Shown here piece by piece: positions 8,212 through 16,087 of a DNA stretch of 64,000 nucleotides (position 1 is its first letter; the number at the start of each line of letters is the position of its first letter). The stretch covers positions 49,814 to 113,813 of the forward strand of contig CAJTMW010000014.1 in assembly GCA_910577275.1 (NCBI GenBank). Reading direction: 5' to 3'. Source of the stretch: an uncultured Lachnospiraceae bacterium (GTDB taxonomy: Bacteria > Bacillota > Clostridia > Lachnospirales > Lachnospiraceae). Under the pieces are notes generated by a model. It was not told the DNA's origin and made no database searches. It saw only the letters and a list, made by a program, of their open reading frames with translations. A program made the position numbers and the translations under genes.

Positions 8212-8536
8212 AAAAAAAGTCGCCTCCTTTTCGCACTTTTTAAAATTTAAGTACGACAAGCGGTGACTGTACACTCTGCCGTGCGTGTCATGCCTTCCTG
8301 TAAATCAAACGCGGTTTCCCGCATCTTTACCCGGCACGCTTAACGCCCGCGTTTCTGCTTATCAGGTACTGCTCTTTTGCAGCCCTGTGCAGACAATATG
8401 TTTGTACAGTGACTTGCCGTCAGGTTCTTTGGCACGGCCGTATCGGCTGCGCCTCTTGACATTCGCTCCACGGAAAACCTGCAACGCCTTTCGGCATTGC
8501 AGCAACCTCTCGCTTCTTCGCTATCATGCCACAGCA
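8212..8536 (-). promoter_or_regulatory. long structured leader of the S10 operon
   Basis: From the predicted start point near 8536 to the rpsJ ATG there are about 325 nt without a convincing gene. Three hairpins stand out in the RNA sense. At 8479-8502 a perfect 10-bp stem closes a GAAA tetraloop. At 8431-8453 a stem of 9 pairs with one mismatch has an ATA loop. At 8311-8322 GCGG-GAAA-CCGC is a second GNRA hairpin. No terminator with a T run is visible, so control at translation or RNA stability is more likely than attenuation. Whether this is an autoregulatory ribosomal leader is inference. Confidence 0.5.
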
Positions 8537-8542
8537 TTTGTT

Positions 8543-8571
8543 AGTATACACGATGTTTGGGGAAGATGCAA
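8543..8571 (-). promoter_or_regulatory. sigma-A promoter of the S10-spc operon
   Basis: On the minus strand the -35 box TTGCAT (8566-8571) and the -10 box TATACT (8543-8548) are separated by exactly 17 bp. It is the only strong match in front of rpsJ. Transcription should start near 8536. Confidence 0.8.
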
Positions 8572-8579
8572 GGGGTTTT

Positions 8580-9416
8580 TTATAAAAGTTTTTGATTTAC
8601 CGGAAAATCCCTTGAATTCAGCATACGGAGGGAATCCTCATGAATTGCTTTCTTTTCTTTGGTATTGCGGCTTAAATACTCATAATAGAGAATATCCACC
8701 ATAACGAGGACCGGAAACTGCGGCGAAATCGTGTTGCCGGCTTCCAGATGCATTGTAGAGGCAATTAAAATAACTTCGTCGCACACTTCCTTAAAAGCCG
8801 CTTTGTTATTGGCCGTGATAAGCACCGTTCCGGCGCCCTTCGACCGGGCAACCTGCAATAAAAACAGAACGGACTCTGAGGTTCCGCTCACACTGATGCC
8901 AAGTATCATATCGGTTTCGTCAATCGACGCGGCCTTCATACGGATTCTGTCGTATTCCTGCAGAGAGTCAATATCCACGCCAATCCGCATGAACCGGTTC
9001 TCCATTTCCTGAGCCGCCAGGCCGGAGCTTCCCACACCGCAGACTACAATCCTTTTCTTTTTATAAACCGCTTCCACCACCCGGTTAATCTGGGCCTCGT
9101 CCACAAGGCTGTAGGTCTTGGAAATCAGTTCCTGATACACATTAAGTACAGGCAGAACATTGGCCTTCCTGGTTCCCGGCCTGCCTGCAAGAGAGCGCTC
9201 ATATAAGTATTTGAATTCCCTGTAGCCGCTGTAGCCGCATTTCCGGGCGAAACGCGACAAAGCGGCTTCCGAAGTAAAAATAATTTTTGAAATATTGCTT
9301 GCAGAAAAATCAATTTGCTCCGTATTGTGGATAAAAAAATCCGCCACCGTCTTTTCCGTATTAGTAAAGCTGTCATATTTTGATTCTATAATAGGGATAA
9401 TTGATTTATTTTCCAC
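8580..9416 (-). CDS. MurR/RpiR-family regulator of the amino-sugar operon
   Basis: 278 aa. An N-terminal helix-turn-helix (about residues 1-77, with FTSEAALSRFARKCGYSGYR as the recognition region) is followed by a SIS sugar-phosphate binding domain (about 110-240, with VVCGVGSSGLAAQ and ISVSGTSESVLFL). This is the RpiR architecture; members controlling sialic acid genes sense phosphorylated amino sugars. The start is GTG, overlapping the end of the ROK kinase gene by 11 bp, with AAGGAA upstream. It is the last gene of the operon, so it probably controls its own transcription. Its likely target is the palindrome at 15603-15616. Confidence 0.88.
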   Translation of the reverse strand: MENKSIIPIIESKYDSFTNTEKTVADFFIHNTEQIDFSASNISKIIFTSEAALSRFARKCGYSGYREFKYLYERSLAGRPGTRKANVLPVLNVYQELISKTYSLVDEAQINRVVEAVYKKKRIVVCGVGSSGLAAQEMENRFMRIGVDIDSLQEYDRIRMKAASIDETDMILGISVSGTSESVLFLLQVARSKGAGTVLITANNKAAFKEVCDEVILIASTMHLEAGNTISPQFPVLVMVDILYYEYLSRNTKEKKAIHEDSLRMLNSRDFPVNQKLL

Positions 9417-10323
9417 TGTTCCTTCCCACCTTCTCCCGGCGCTTCCTGAAATGATAAAAAGCCCCCAGCATTCCGGCGTCGTTGCGGTGAACCGCCATTT
9501 TCAATTCCGTCTTCCGTGCAATAATCGGGATTAAATGGCTGTCCATTGCCGTTCTTATTCTGGGATAGAGCAAATCCTCATACTCTTTTCCCATGATTCC
9601 TCCCCCCAGCACGACGATTTCCGGATTGACGACATAGCATACGTTGGCGATTCCCGCTCCCAGTACCGCTGTCATATATTCTAACACATCCATGCAGTCC
9701 CTGTCTCCCCGTTTTGCTTCTCCAAGCACACGTTTTCCGTTCCACGCAAAAAGCGGCTCACCTTTTCTGCGGGCTGCCTCGGCAACGAGCGTGCTAACCG
9801 TGCCTTCCGGTTCGAAGCTCCCTTTCCCGGACTGCATATATCCTACCTCGCAGGCGCAGTTGTTTCCTCCGTGAAAAATATTTCCGTCCACCACAAGGCA
9901 GCCTCCAATCCCTGTTCCCACAGTAAGACAAAATGCAATCCTTTTTCCTGCCGCCGCCCCGGAAACGCTTTCCGCCAGCCCCGCACAGTTTACATCGTTT
10001 TCCACCTCGCACGGAATACCATATTTATCCTCAAAATATCCTTTCAGATTTGTTCCTGCATAATTCGGAATATTGGCATTGGCATGAATTATGGTTCCTT
10101 CATCAGCATCCACAATCCCGGCGGTGGACAGACAGATGCCTTCCGTCTCCCCGCCCGGTAAATAATTCTGAATAATCCCGTCTACTTTTTCCAGTATCGC
10201 CGAAGCCCCTTTTTTACTTTCCGTTTCTACAGCTCCCCTGTGAAGGAAATCCCCAGCCTGGCTGACAAGTCCATGCTTGATGAAGGTTCCGCCAATGTCC
10301 ACACATATATACTGCTTCCCCAT
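9406..10323 (-). CDS. ROK-family sugar kinase, probably N-acetylmannosamine kinase
   Basis: 305 aa. The ATP-binding DIGGT motif is at the N-terminus (YICVDIGGTFIKHG) and the catalytic aspartate lies in the VENDVNCAGLAE motif; the second phosphate loop is LTVGTGIGG. ROK kinases phosphorylate hexoses and amino sugars. The position after nanE and an ABC importer argues for ManNAc as substrate. The usual ROK zinc site (GHM followed by CxCGxxGC) is missing: here the region reads EVGYMQSGKGSFEPEG, with tyrosine for histidine and no cysteine cluster. ATG at 10323 has GGAGG 5 nt upstream; a TTG four codons earlier overlaps it. Confidence 0.82.
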   Translation of the reverse strand: MGKQYICVDIGGTFIKHGLVSQAGDFLHRGAVETESKKGASAILEKVDGIIQNYLPGGETEGICLSTAGIVDADEGTIIHANANIPNYAGTNLKGYFEDKYGIPCEVENDVNCAGLAESVSGAAAGKRIAFCLTVGTGIGGCLVVDGNIFHGGNNCACEVGYMQSGKGSFEPEGTVSTLVAEAARRKGEPLFAWNGKRVLGEAKRGDRDCMDVLEYMTAVLGAGIANVCYVVNPEIVVLGGGIMGKEYEDLLYPRIRTAMDSHLIPIIARKTELKMAVHRNDAGMLGAFYHFRKRREKVGRNSGK

Positions 10324-10338
10324 AAAATCCTCCAAACC

Positions 10339-11169
10339 TTATTTAAAACCTGACAATTTCACAGAATTGACAAGCTGCTTCTGGCAACACAGATAGGGAA
10401 TAATAATGATAAAGTTAAATATCGCGGACGCCGCCATAAGCGCCCCCCATTTTACTTCGTGTTCGCTTAAGAACATCGTCATTCCAAGAGACAGCGTCCT
10501 CTTTTCCATGGAATTGATATAAAGCAAGGGGCCCATGAAGTCCGACCATGTATATACGAACACAAAGATTCCCACTGTTGCCATAATCCCTTTTGACAGC
10601 GGAATCATAATATCCCACCAGATACGGAAATCGGCAGCCCCGTCAATTTTTGACGCGTCCATCAAAGAGTCAGGGATTGTGAGGAAAAACTGCCGAAGAA
10701 GGAATACGTACAGGGACGGTGCGAAAAAGCAGGGCAGGATTAGCGGCACATAGGTATCCACCAGCCCGAGCCGGTTCCAGGCCATATAAATTGGAATCAT
10801 GGTAACCTGATAGGGAATCATCATACTGGCAATCACCAGCGTAAAGACCAGTCCTCTCCCCCGCCATTTCAATTTGGATACGGAAAAGGCAACCATAGAG
10901 CCGGAAATCAGGACTCCCAAAATGGACAATATACATATATAAACGGTGTTCATCGTAAATCGCATAAAGGGAATCTGAGTGACCGCATCCCTGTAATTGT
11001 CGAACCTCAGCGTTTCCGGCCAGAAAACAACCGGTGTGGTGAACAGTTCCCGTTCCGTTTTAAAGGAGCATAAAATCATCCAGATAAAGGGAAGAAGGAA
11101 AGCAAGGCTTACTGCAAAAATTACAAGGTACCGGACTATCATTCCTGTATTCCATTTTTTCTTTCTCAT
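10339..11169 (-). CDS. carbohydrate ABC transporter permease, MalG type
   Basis: 276 aa with six predicted membrane segments. The family EAA loop is seen as DASKIDGAADFRIWWDIMIP near residue 185, which docks to the ATPase subunit. The protein ends KQLVNSVKLSGFK. It is the inner-membrane partner of the permease encoded just upstream (4-nt gap). The start MRKKKWNTGMIV is chosen because GGAAGGAG lies 9 nt upstream. No ATPase gene is present in the operon, so a shared MsmK-type ATPase encoded elsewhere is expected; this is common for CUT1 importers in Firmicutes. Confidence 0.9.
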   Translation of the reverse strand: MRKKKWNTGMIVRYLVIFAVSLAFLLPFIWMILCSFKTERELFTTPVVFWPETLRFDNYRDAVTQIPFMRFTMNTVYICILSILGVLISGSMVAFSVSKLKWRGRGLVFTLVIASMMIPYQVTMIPIYMAWNRLGLVDTYVPLILPCFFAPSLYVFLLRQFFLTIPDSLMDASKIDGAADFRIWWDIMIPLSKGIMATVGIFVFVYTWSDFMGPLLYINSMEKRTLSLGMTMFLSEHEVKWGALMAASAIFNFIIIIPYLCCQKQLVNSVKLSGFK

Positions 11170-11173
11170 GACA

Positions 11174-12103
11174 TCAATCTCCTTCCCCGCCATAGACCAC
11201 CCATTTTGCGGAAGTCTTAAACAACAACGACGTTATTACGGCGGCGACCACAAACAGAAGCCACGCCATTGCGCTTGCGCCGCCCATATCGAAAAAGTAA
11301 AAGGCCTTGTAAAAAATCTGCATTCCATAAAACAGCATGGAATCCTCCGGGCCTGTGGGCGTATTCGCCAGATAACCGGACATAAGGATATATGCCTGGG
11401 TAAAATATTGAAGCGCCGCAATGATTCCCATAACAATCTGGTAAAAAATCACATTGGTGATGCTGGGAAGCGTAATATATTTAAACCTCTGCCAGGAATT
11501 TGCCCCGTCGATTCTGGACGCGTCATAGTACATTTGCGGAACATCCTTCATCGCCGCCAGGAAAATAATGAACACATTCCCGCTCCCCCACAGGCCCATG
11601 ATGGTCAGAGCCGGCTTCGTCCACTGAGGGTCCTGCATCCACAGCACGGACGGCAGATGGAGCATATTTAAAAGGTTGTTCACAAGGCCGTATTCATAAT
11701 TGTAAATCCATCTCCATAAAATAGTGGCCGCCACCACGGGAAGTATGGAAGGCACATAAAACACCGTCCTGAAAAACCACTGTCCTTTGATATTAAAATT
11801 CAGCAATGCGGCGACACAGATGCTGAGAAGAATCTGCATGGGCACAAACATCAGGGTAAAAATCAGGGTATTGTAAACGCTTTTCCAGAACAGGCGGTCA
11901 GAAAACAGGCTCTTATAATTTACCAGCCCCACAAATACCGGTTCTGTAAACAAATTGTAGGAGCACAGGCTGTAATACATTGAGAGGATAATCGGAACCA
12001 TGCTGAACGCAATAAATCCAATCAGCCACGGAGCTGCAAACAATAATCCTGACATTTCTCTGCGAAGTTTCCGTTTCAAGCTTTTCTTTTTTGTTTTTTC
12101 CAT
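11174..12103 (-). CDS. sugar ABC transporter permease, MalF/UgpA type
   Basis: 309 aa. After a basic N-terminus it has six membrane segments and an EAA loop (DASRIDGANSWQRFKYITLP, about residue 195). It forms the heterodimeric channel with the MalG-type permease downstream. In CUT1 importers this pair moves oligosaccharides or amino sugars delivered by the lipoprotein encoded upstream. GGAGAATAGGAA precedes the ATG. The gap of 126 nt to the binding-protein gene carries a long-range stem. Confidence 0.9.
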   Translation of the reverse strand: MEKTKKKSLKRKLRREMSGLLFAAPWLIGFIAFSMVPIILSMYYSLCSYNLFTEPVFVGLVNYKSLFSDRLFWKSVYNTLIFTLMFVPMQILLSICVAALLNFNIKGQWFFRTVFYVPSILPVVAATILWRWIYNYEYGLVNNLLNMLHLPSVLWMQDPQWTKPALTIMGLWGSGNVFIIFLAAMKDVPQMYYDASRIDGANSWQRFKYITLPSITNVIFYQIVMGIIAALQYFTQAYILMSGYLANTPTGPEDSMLFYGMQIFYKAFYFFDMGGASAMAWLLFVVAAVITSLLFKTSAKWVVYGGEGD

Positions 12104-12132
12104 TTCCTATTCTCCAAATCCATTTTTAAAGA

Positions 12133-12209
12133 GCGGGCGGTAAATCCCATATATTTGCTAAGCCGCTTCAAATGGATGCGCCTGCAAAAAAGTGTGCTCT
12201 ACCGCCCGC
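12133..12209 (-). promoter_or_regulatory. intercistronic stem between binding protein and permease genes
   Basis: GCGGGCGGTA at 12133-12142 is perfectly complementary to TACCGCCCGC at 12200-12209, giving a 10-bp GC-rich stem with a 57-nt loop. There is no T run, so it is not a typical terminator. In other CUT1 operons such structures protect the binding-protein mRNA from 3' decay and give more binding protein than permease; the same role is inferred here. Confidence 0.5.
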
Positions 12210-12229
12210 CGGAAATCATCTTCAGTTAC

Positions 12230-13618
12230 TTACTTTAACAGAGGGTCAATTTTTGCTTTCAACTGCTTCATTCCGTCTTCAGGAGTCATCGTGCCTCTGA
12301 ATATGGCATCAGTGACTGAACTTAGCTCCTGCATATACATATCAGAATTTTTTACCGAAGGGAAAATCGATACCGGATTCTTTGCGTCATTTTCAACAAA
12401 CTGCTCATACAAAGGATTCACCGCCTTCAGCTCATCGTTTCCAAGGAGCGTGGTTCTGGACGCCTCGTTCTGGAATCTGGAACAAATGAATGTCATACCC
12501 TCGTCAGAGTGAACCCATTTCATGAAATCCCATGCGCCCTCTTTATTCTTTGCATTCTTCGGCATTATGAAAATACTGGACGTAATACTTGCAACACCTT
12601 TCAGCTCCGGATTTTCCTGCCAGTAGGGCAGAGGGAACACGCCGAAATCATCTATACTATATCCGCTTTTGGTAATAATATTGGTCAGATACATGCCGTC
12701 CATTCGAAGCGCCTGCTTACCGGTGAACAGAGGGTCTTCCGAGGTTGCCTTGGCAGAATCATAAGAGTCGCTGAATTTCAGAATCTTATCCGCTCCCCCT
12801 ACTGCGTCCACATATTCCAGCATAAAATGATATGCCGCAATCATGGCTTCCTCGTCGCAGGTGGCGCTGGTTTTATCCTCGCTTACCCATGTCGCTCCAA
12901 AATGATTTGCCATATGTGCAAATATAACGCCTGAAGTCATATCTAACGGCCAGCCCATCTGTGTGATATTTCCCTCTGCGTCAAACTTCGTCAGCTTTAT
13001 AGCCGCATCCATCAGCTCGTCCATTGTCTCGGGCAGCTCGGTAATTCCCGCTTCCTCAAGAGCCGCCTTGTTATAGTAAACCATATTGGACATTGCGTTC
13101 AGCGGAAGCCCGTAGGTGCTTCCCTCATAATCACAGAGCCTCATTGCGGCACTGTTAAACGCGGAAAGGTCAAAGCCGTCTCTTTCAATATAAGGTGTCA
13201 AGTCCTCCAATGCCCCCTTGGAAGCCAGGCCCGAAACGCTCAGGTCAATGATATCCGTGACATCCGGGCCCGAAGAACCTGCCATACCCGCCGCCTGCTT
13301 TTGCATATCGCACATGGTTCCCTTCACAAAATATTTATCCTGGGAGGCATTATATAAATCAATTGCTTCCAGCAGAGCCTTTTCCTCATCTCCGCCCCAG
13401 AGATACCAAAATTCAACTGTCTCCTTTTCACCGGAATCATTTGCAGCGCTTTCCTCCGCCTGCGTATCTCCCGCCTCTTCCGCGACATTTGCCGTTTCTG
13501 TTCCGCTCCCCTCGTCAGCTTTTGGCGCCTTGTCTTCCGGCTTGCTCCCGCATCCGGCCAGCCCGCATAACATACACAGAATCAATCCGGCTGCTATCAT
13601 TTTTGTTCCTTTTCTCAT
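12230..13618 (-). CDS. extracellular sugar-binding lipoprotein (family 1)
   Basis: 462 aa. A lipoprotein signal peptide ends in the lipobox LAGC (cysteine 23), followed by an acidic linker rich in Glu/Ala (residues 25-65) and an extracellular solute-binding domain. The segment YNKAALEEAGITELPETMDE and the late GAWDFMKWVHSDEGM motif are typical of family 1 binding proteins of CUT1 importers. It delivers substrate to the two permeases downstream. Substrate is not readable from the sequence; context suggests ManNAc, sialic acid or a glycan containing them. AGGAGG lies 7 nt before the ATG. Confidence 0.9.
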   Translation of the reverse strand: MRKGTKMIAAGLILCMLCGLAGCGSKPEDKAPKADEGSGTETANVAEEAGDTQAEESAANDSGEKETVEFWYLWGGDEEKALLEAIDLYNASQDKYFVKGTMCDMQKQAAGMAGSSGPDVTDIIDLSVSGLASKGALEDLTPYIERDGFDLSAFNSAAMRLCDYEGSTYGLPLNAMSNMVYYNKAALEEAGITELPETMDELMDAAIKLTKFDAEGNITQMGWPLDMTSGVIFAHMANHFGATWVSEDKTSATCDEEAMIAAYHFMLEYVDAVGGADKILKFSDSYDSAKATSEDPLFTGKQALRMDGMYLTNIITKSGYSIDDFGVFPLPYWQENPELKGVASITSSIFIMPKNAKNKEGAWDFMKWVHSDEGMTFICSRFQNEASRTTLLGNDELKAVNPLYEQFVENDAKNPVSIFPSVKNSDMYMQELSSVTDAIFRGTMTPEDGMKQLKAKIDPLLK

Positions 13619-13666
13619 AGTCTTTCCTCCTTTTGCCGCCTTAAACGGCCTTTCTGTGTTTCCTCT

Positions 13667-14863
13667 TTATTCTGTCTCCAACAGCATGGCCAATCCCTGC
13701 ATAATAGGAATCGTGCACCAGCCCGTATAGGCAGAATATTTGCCGCCCTCGTCAATGGGATTATTCTGGTTCGCCCTGCCGTCCCATTCTTTTGTTTTTA
13801 CATTATAGGAACCTCTCCAAGAGCCGTCTAAAACCGGCCCTTCATCGGAACACTGAACCGACACCAGAAAATCCGCCAGTTTCTGCGCCGCTTCCCGGAA
13901 CCTGTCTTCTTCAAACGCCCGGGTGGCTTCTGCCAGCGCCATCAATGCAAAGCCCTGAGTGTAAACCATATCGCAAAGCTCCGGTGTGGTCTGGAGGTCC
14001 GAGCCCTTCCCCACCTCCTCCGGCAGACAGTTCACAATTGCACCGCTCTCATCCTGCAACTTTAACACATAGGACGCCACCTTCTGCGCCGCTTCCTTAT
14101 AAAAAGTATCTTTGGTTTCCCTGTAGGCAAGGCTGAAAACATACAGCGCAATTGCGCTTTCCGAAGATGCCGGACGCCAGTCTTCCGTTTTGTCCAGCTC
14201 ATAGGAGGTTGTCATACGGTTCCTTTCATTAATTAATCCCATTGCATAAGCAAGTCCGCGTTTTGCGGCTTCCGTATAACGGGTCTCGCCGGTGCGCCTC
14301 CCGAGCAGCAGCAGCCCTACAGCGGGCCAGAGTACAAAACAGGGGCCTTTATAAAATCTGCAGGTCTTACCGTCCTCACGGAAAAAATACCCTTCCTCCA
14401 ATTGAATGGCTGTCCAGTAATCTGCAAGCTTTTTCGCCATTTCCAGCATTCTCTCGTCCTTATTCCTGTCGTAAATCTGTACCATATACAGAAGTATTTT
14501 TCCGTTATCATTCTGAAAACGAACCTGGCTGCTCTCATGACGGTCGTCATAACCGTCTACAAGGAAGAACGGAAAGGAGCCGTACCATGCCGACCTTACG
14601 TTATCGTCCTGAGCTCTCTGCAGCCAGCGCACGGTGGTCTCATATCTTTCGGCAGCTTTCTTTTCATTTCCAAAATACTCTGCAAAGGTAAGGAGCTTTG
14701 CCAGTTCGGTATTTCCATCGGGACGCACCCAGTTCGTCCTGATTTTTTTATCAATACGTATCCGCTCATACATGCCGTTATAACCGTCATAAATCGTCAG
14801 CATATTTTTCTCTATCCATTCCAGACCTTTTTGAATGGAATTCCGGTACAATTCGTTGTTCAT
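13667..14863 (-). CDS. six-hairpin (alpha/alpha) glycosidase-like protein
   Basis: 398 aa, no signal peptide, hence cytoplasmic. Repeated helical hairpins with aromatic and acidic loops (YDGYNGMYERIR, RPDGNTELAK, DWRPASSESAIALYV, DMVYTQGFALMALAEA) resemble six-hairpin glycosidase folds such as GH88/GH105 or the N-acylglucosamine epimerase group. I cannot decide on a family or on catalytic residues. Its ATG overlaps the nanE stop as ATGA, so it is translationally coupled to nanE and should act on the imported sugar or its product. Possible roles are a hydrolase of imported glycan or an epimerase. Confidence 0.6.
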   Translation of the reverse strand: MNNELYRNSIQKGLEWIEKNMLTIYDGYNGMYERIRIDKKIRTNWVRPDGNTELAKLLTFAEYFGNEKKAAERYETTVRWLQRAQDDNVRSAWYGSFPFFLVDGYDDRHESSQVRFQNDNGKILLYMVQIYDRNKDERMLEMAKKLADYWTAIQLEEGYFFREDGKTCRFYKGPCFVLWPAVGLLLLGRRTGETRYTEAAKRGLAYAMGLINERNRMTTSYELDKTEDWRPASSESAIALYVFSLAYRETKDTFYKEAAQKVASYVLKLQDESGAIVNCLPEEVGKGSDLQTTPELCDMVYTQGFALMALAEATRAFEEDRFREAAQKLADFLVSVQCSDEGPVLDGSWRGSYNVKTKEWDGRANQNNPIDEGGKYSAYTGWCTIPIMQGLAMLLETE

Positions 14864-15558
14864 AAGTTATTTTCCCTTTCTATTTCTTCCACAAAAGTCC
14901 TCGTTATAAATTGGGGACGTGTAATCACCGAGCCTACCACAACACTGAAGGCGCCCATTTCTATCACCCTTCTCGCTTTTTGCGGGGTATCGATTTTTCC
15001 CTCTGCAATCACCCGGTGCCGCACACTTTTTAGTATTTTCCTCAAAATCGCAAAATCATCCTTACTTAAATCATCCCCCTTGCTCTGCCTGGTATATCCC
15101 ACCAGAGTCGTCCCAATAAAATCAAAGCCGATTTCGTCCGCATGGATTGCCTCCTCCACAGTGGAGCAATCTGCCATCAGCAGTTGTCCGGGATATTTTT
15201 CCCTTATCTGCGTCACAAAATTCTCCAGCGTTATCCCCGACGGGCGGGGGTTATTTGTGGCGTCAACTGCAATGATTTCAGGTCTTACCTCCATCAGCCT
15301 GTCCACCTCCGACATCGTGGGCGTGATATAGACGTCGCTCCCTTCATAGCATTGCTTGATAATCCCTATAATCGGCAAACCAACCCTTGACCTAATTTCT
15401 CTGATATCCTCCGGCGTGTTCGCCCTGATTCCCGCCGCACCCCCTTCCTGCGCCGCCTGCGCCATCCGCCCCATAATAAAGGAAGAATACAGCGGTTCAT
15501 GGGGAAGTGCCTGGCACGAAACAATTAATTTCCCTCTAAGGCATTCAATGTCTTTCAT
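14860..15558 (-). CDS. nanE: N-acetylmannosamine-6-phosphate 2-epimerase
   Basis: 232 aa TIM-barrel enzyme converting ManNAc-6-P to GlcNAc-6-P. It starts MKDIECLRGKLIVSCQALP and contains the NanE signatures GAAGIRANTPEDIREIR, PIIGIIKQ, ITPTMSEVDRL and IAVDATNNPRP, plus the C-terminal phosphate-binding GAFSVVVGSVITRP. It is the first gene of the operon. A sialate aldolase (nanA) and GlcNAc-6-P deacetylase are not present nearby, so either ManNAc itself is the substrate or those genes are elsewhere. Confidence 0.95.
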   Translation of the reverse strand: MKDIECLRGKLIVSCQALPHEPLYSSFIMGRMAQAAQEGGAAGIRANTPEDIREIRSRVGLPIIGIIKQCYEGSDVYITPTMSEVDRLMEVRPEIIAVDATNNPRPSGITLENFVTQIREKYPGQLLMADCSTVEEAIHADEIGFDFIGTTLVGYTRQSKGDDLSKDDFAILRKILKSVRHRVIAEGKIDTPQKARRVIEMGAFSVVVGSVITRPQFITRTFVEEIERENNL

Positions 15559-15602
15559 CCGTATACCTCTTATCCGATTTCAACGGATACCAATCCAATA
15601 GT

Positions 15603-15616
15603 TTGAAAGCTTTCAA
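15603..15616. promoter_or_regulatory. palindromic operator at the nan transcription start
   Basis: TTGAAAGCTTTCAA is a perfect 14-bp palindrome positioned directly after the predicted start point, where a bound repressor would block initiation. A matching half site (GTTGAAAGT on the minus strand) lies upstream at 15677-15685. The RpiR protein encoded at the end of the operon is the obvious candidate ligand-sensing repressor. The core also resembles a shortened catabolite-response element, so CcpA cannot be ruled out. Confidence 0.6.
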
Positions 15617-15624
15617 CTATAATC

Positions 15625-15653
15625 ATTATAAAATTTTTGTATTTTATTTTCAA
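15625..15653 (-). promoter_or_regulatory. sigma-A promoter of the nan-type operon
   Basis: Minus-strand -35 TTGAAA (15648-15653) and -10 TATAAT (15625-15630) with a 17-bp spacer. The start point should be near 15618, giving a leader of about 60 nt before nanE. Confidence 0.8.
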
Positions 15654-15806
15654 TAAATGCACATTTCATAGAATGTACTTTCAACATATTTTACAAACAT
15701 GCTGTAACTATTTGATTTTTACTATAATTATTTGTTTACTATGCACAATTTTCGCATTGGTACCCCATAACCCTGCAATCATTTACACATAGCCAGCCAG
15801 AGACAG

Positions 15807-15953
15807 CACAAAGCCAGGGAAGCATCCTTAAGCCCTTATAAAAACGTCGGTGGTTAGCGAGGTCACGAGTTGCGCAGCGACTCGCGAGCTTACCACCGCT
15901 ACGTTTTTATAGAGCGAGAGCGCGGCGACGAAGGATGCCTCCCTGACTTCGTG
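15807..15953. repeat. 147-bp imperfect palindromic element
   Basis: The outer arms at 15807-15829 and 15931-15953 match in 20 of 23 positions when inverted. Inside them, TATAAAAACGT (15837-15847) is perfectly inverted at 15901-15911, and CGGTGGTTAGC (15848-15858) pairs with 15888-15898 with one mismatch. The centre holds a further stem (GAGTTGC-GCA-GCGACTC). The DNA between the nan operon and the barnase gene is therefore one large potential cruciform. It has no T tail and lies between divergent genes, so it is not a terminator. It looks like a miniature palindromic repeat of the REP/MITE kind; I see no target duplication. Confidence 0.6.
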
Positions 15954-16007
15954 CGTCCCTCGCACCCCTAATCCCCCATATACCCCATTCCAAAAACCTG
16001 ATTCATC

Positions 16008-16036
16008 TTGTAATATCACCCCCTTCCATATATAAT
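16008..16036 (+). promoter_or_regulatory. sigma-A promoter of the barnase lipoprotein gene
   Basis: -35 TTGTAA (16008-16013) and -10 TATAAT (16031-16036) with 17 bp between them. The start point would be about 45 nt before the ATG at 16088. Confidence 0.7.
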
Positions 16037-16087
16037 GAAGAAAATCCGCCTGAAAAAGGCAATAATGAAAAACGGAGAAAATGAAAA

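Noticed and set aside
8340..8537. 65-codon frame on the minus strand in the S10 leader
   Set aside because: No ribosome binding site, begins at the transcription start and overlaps the strongest hairpins; better explained as structured leader.
15837..15911. bidirectional terminator
   Set aside because: Lies between divergent genes, far from any gene end, and has no T tail outside the stem.
15828..16019. 63-codon frame on the minus strand over the palindromic element
   Set aside because: Open only because of the repeat composition; no ribosome binding site and no independent domain.
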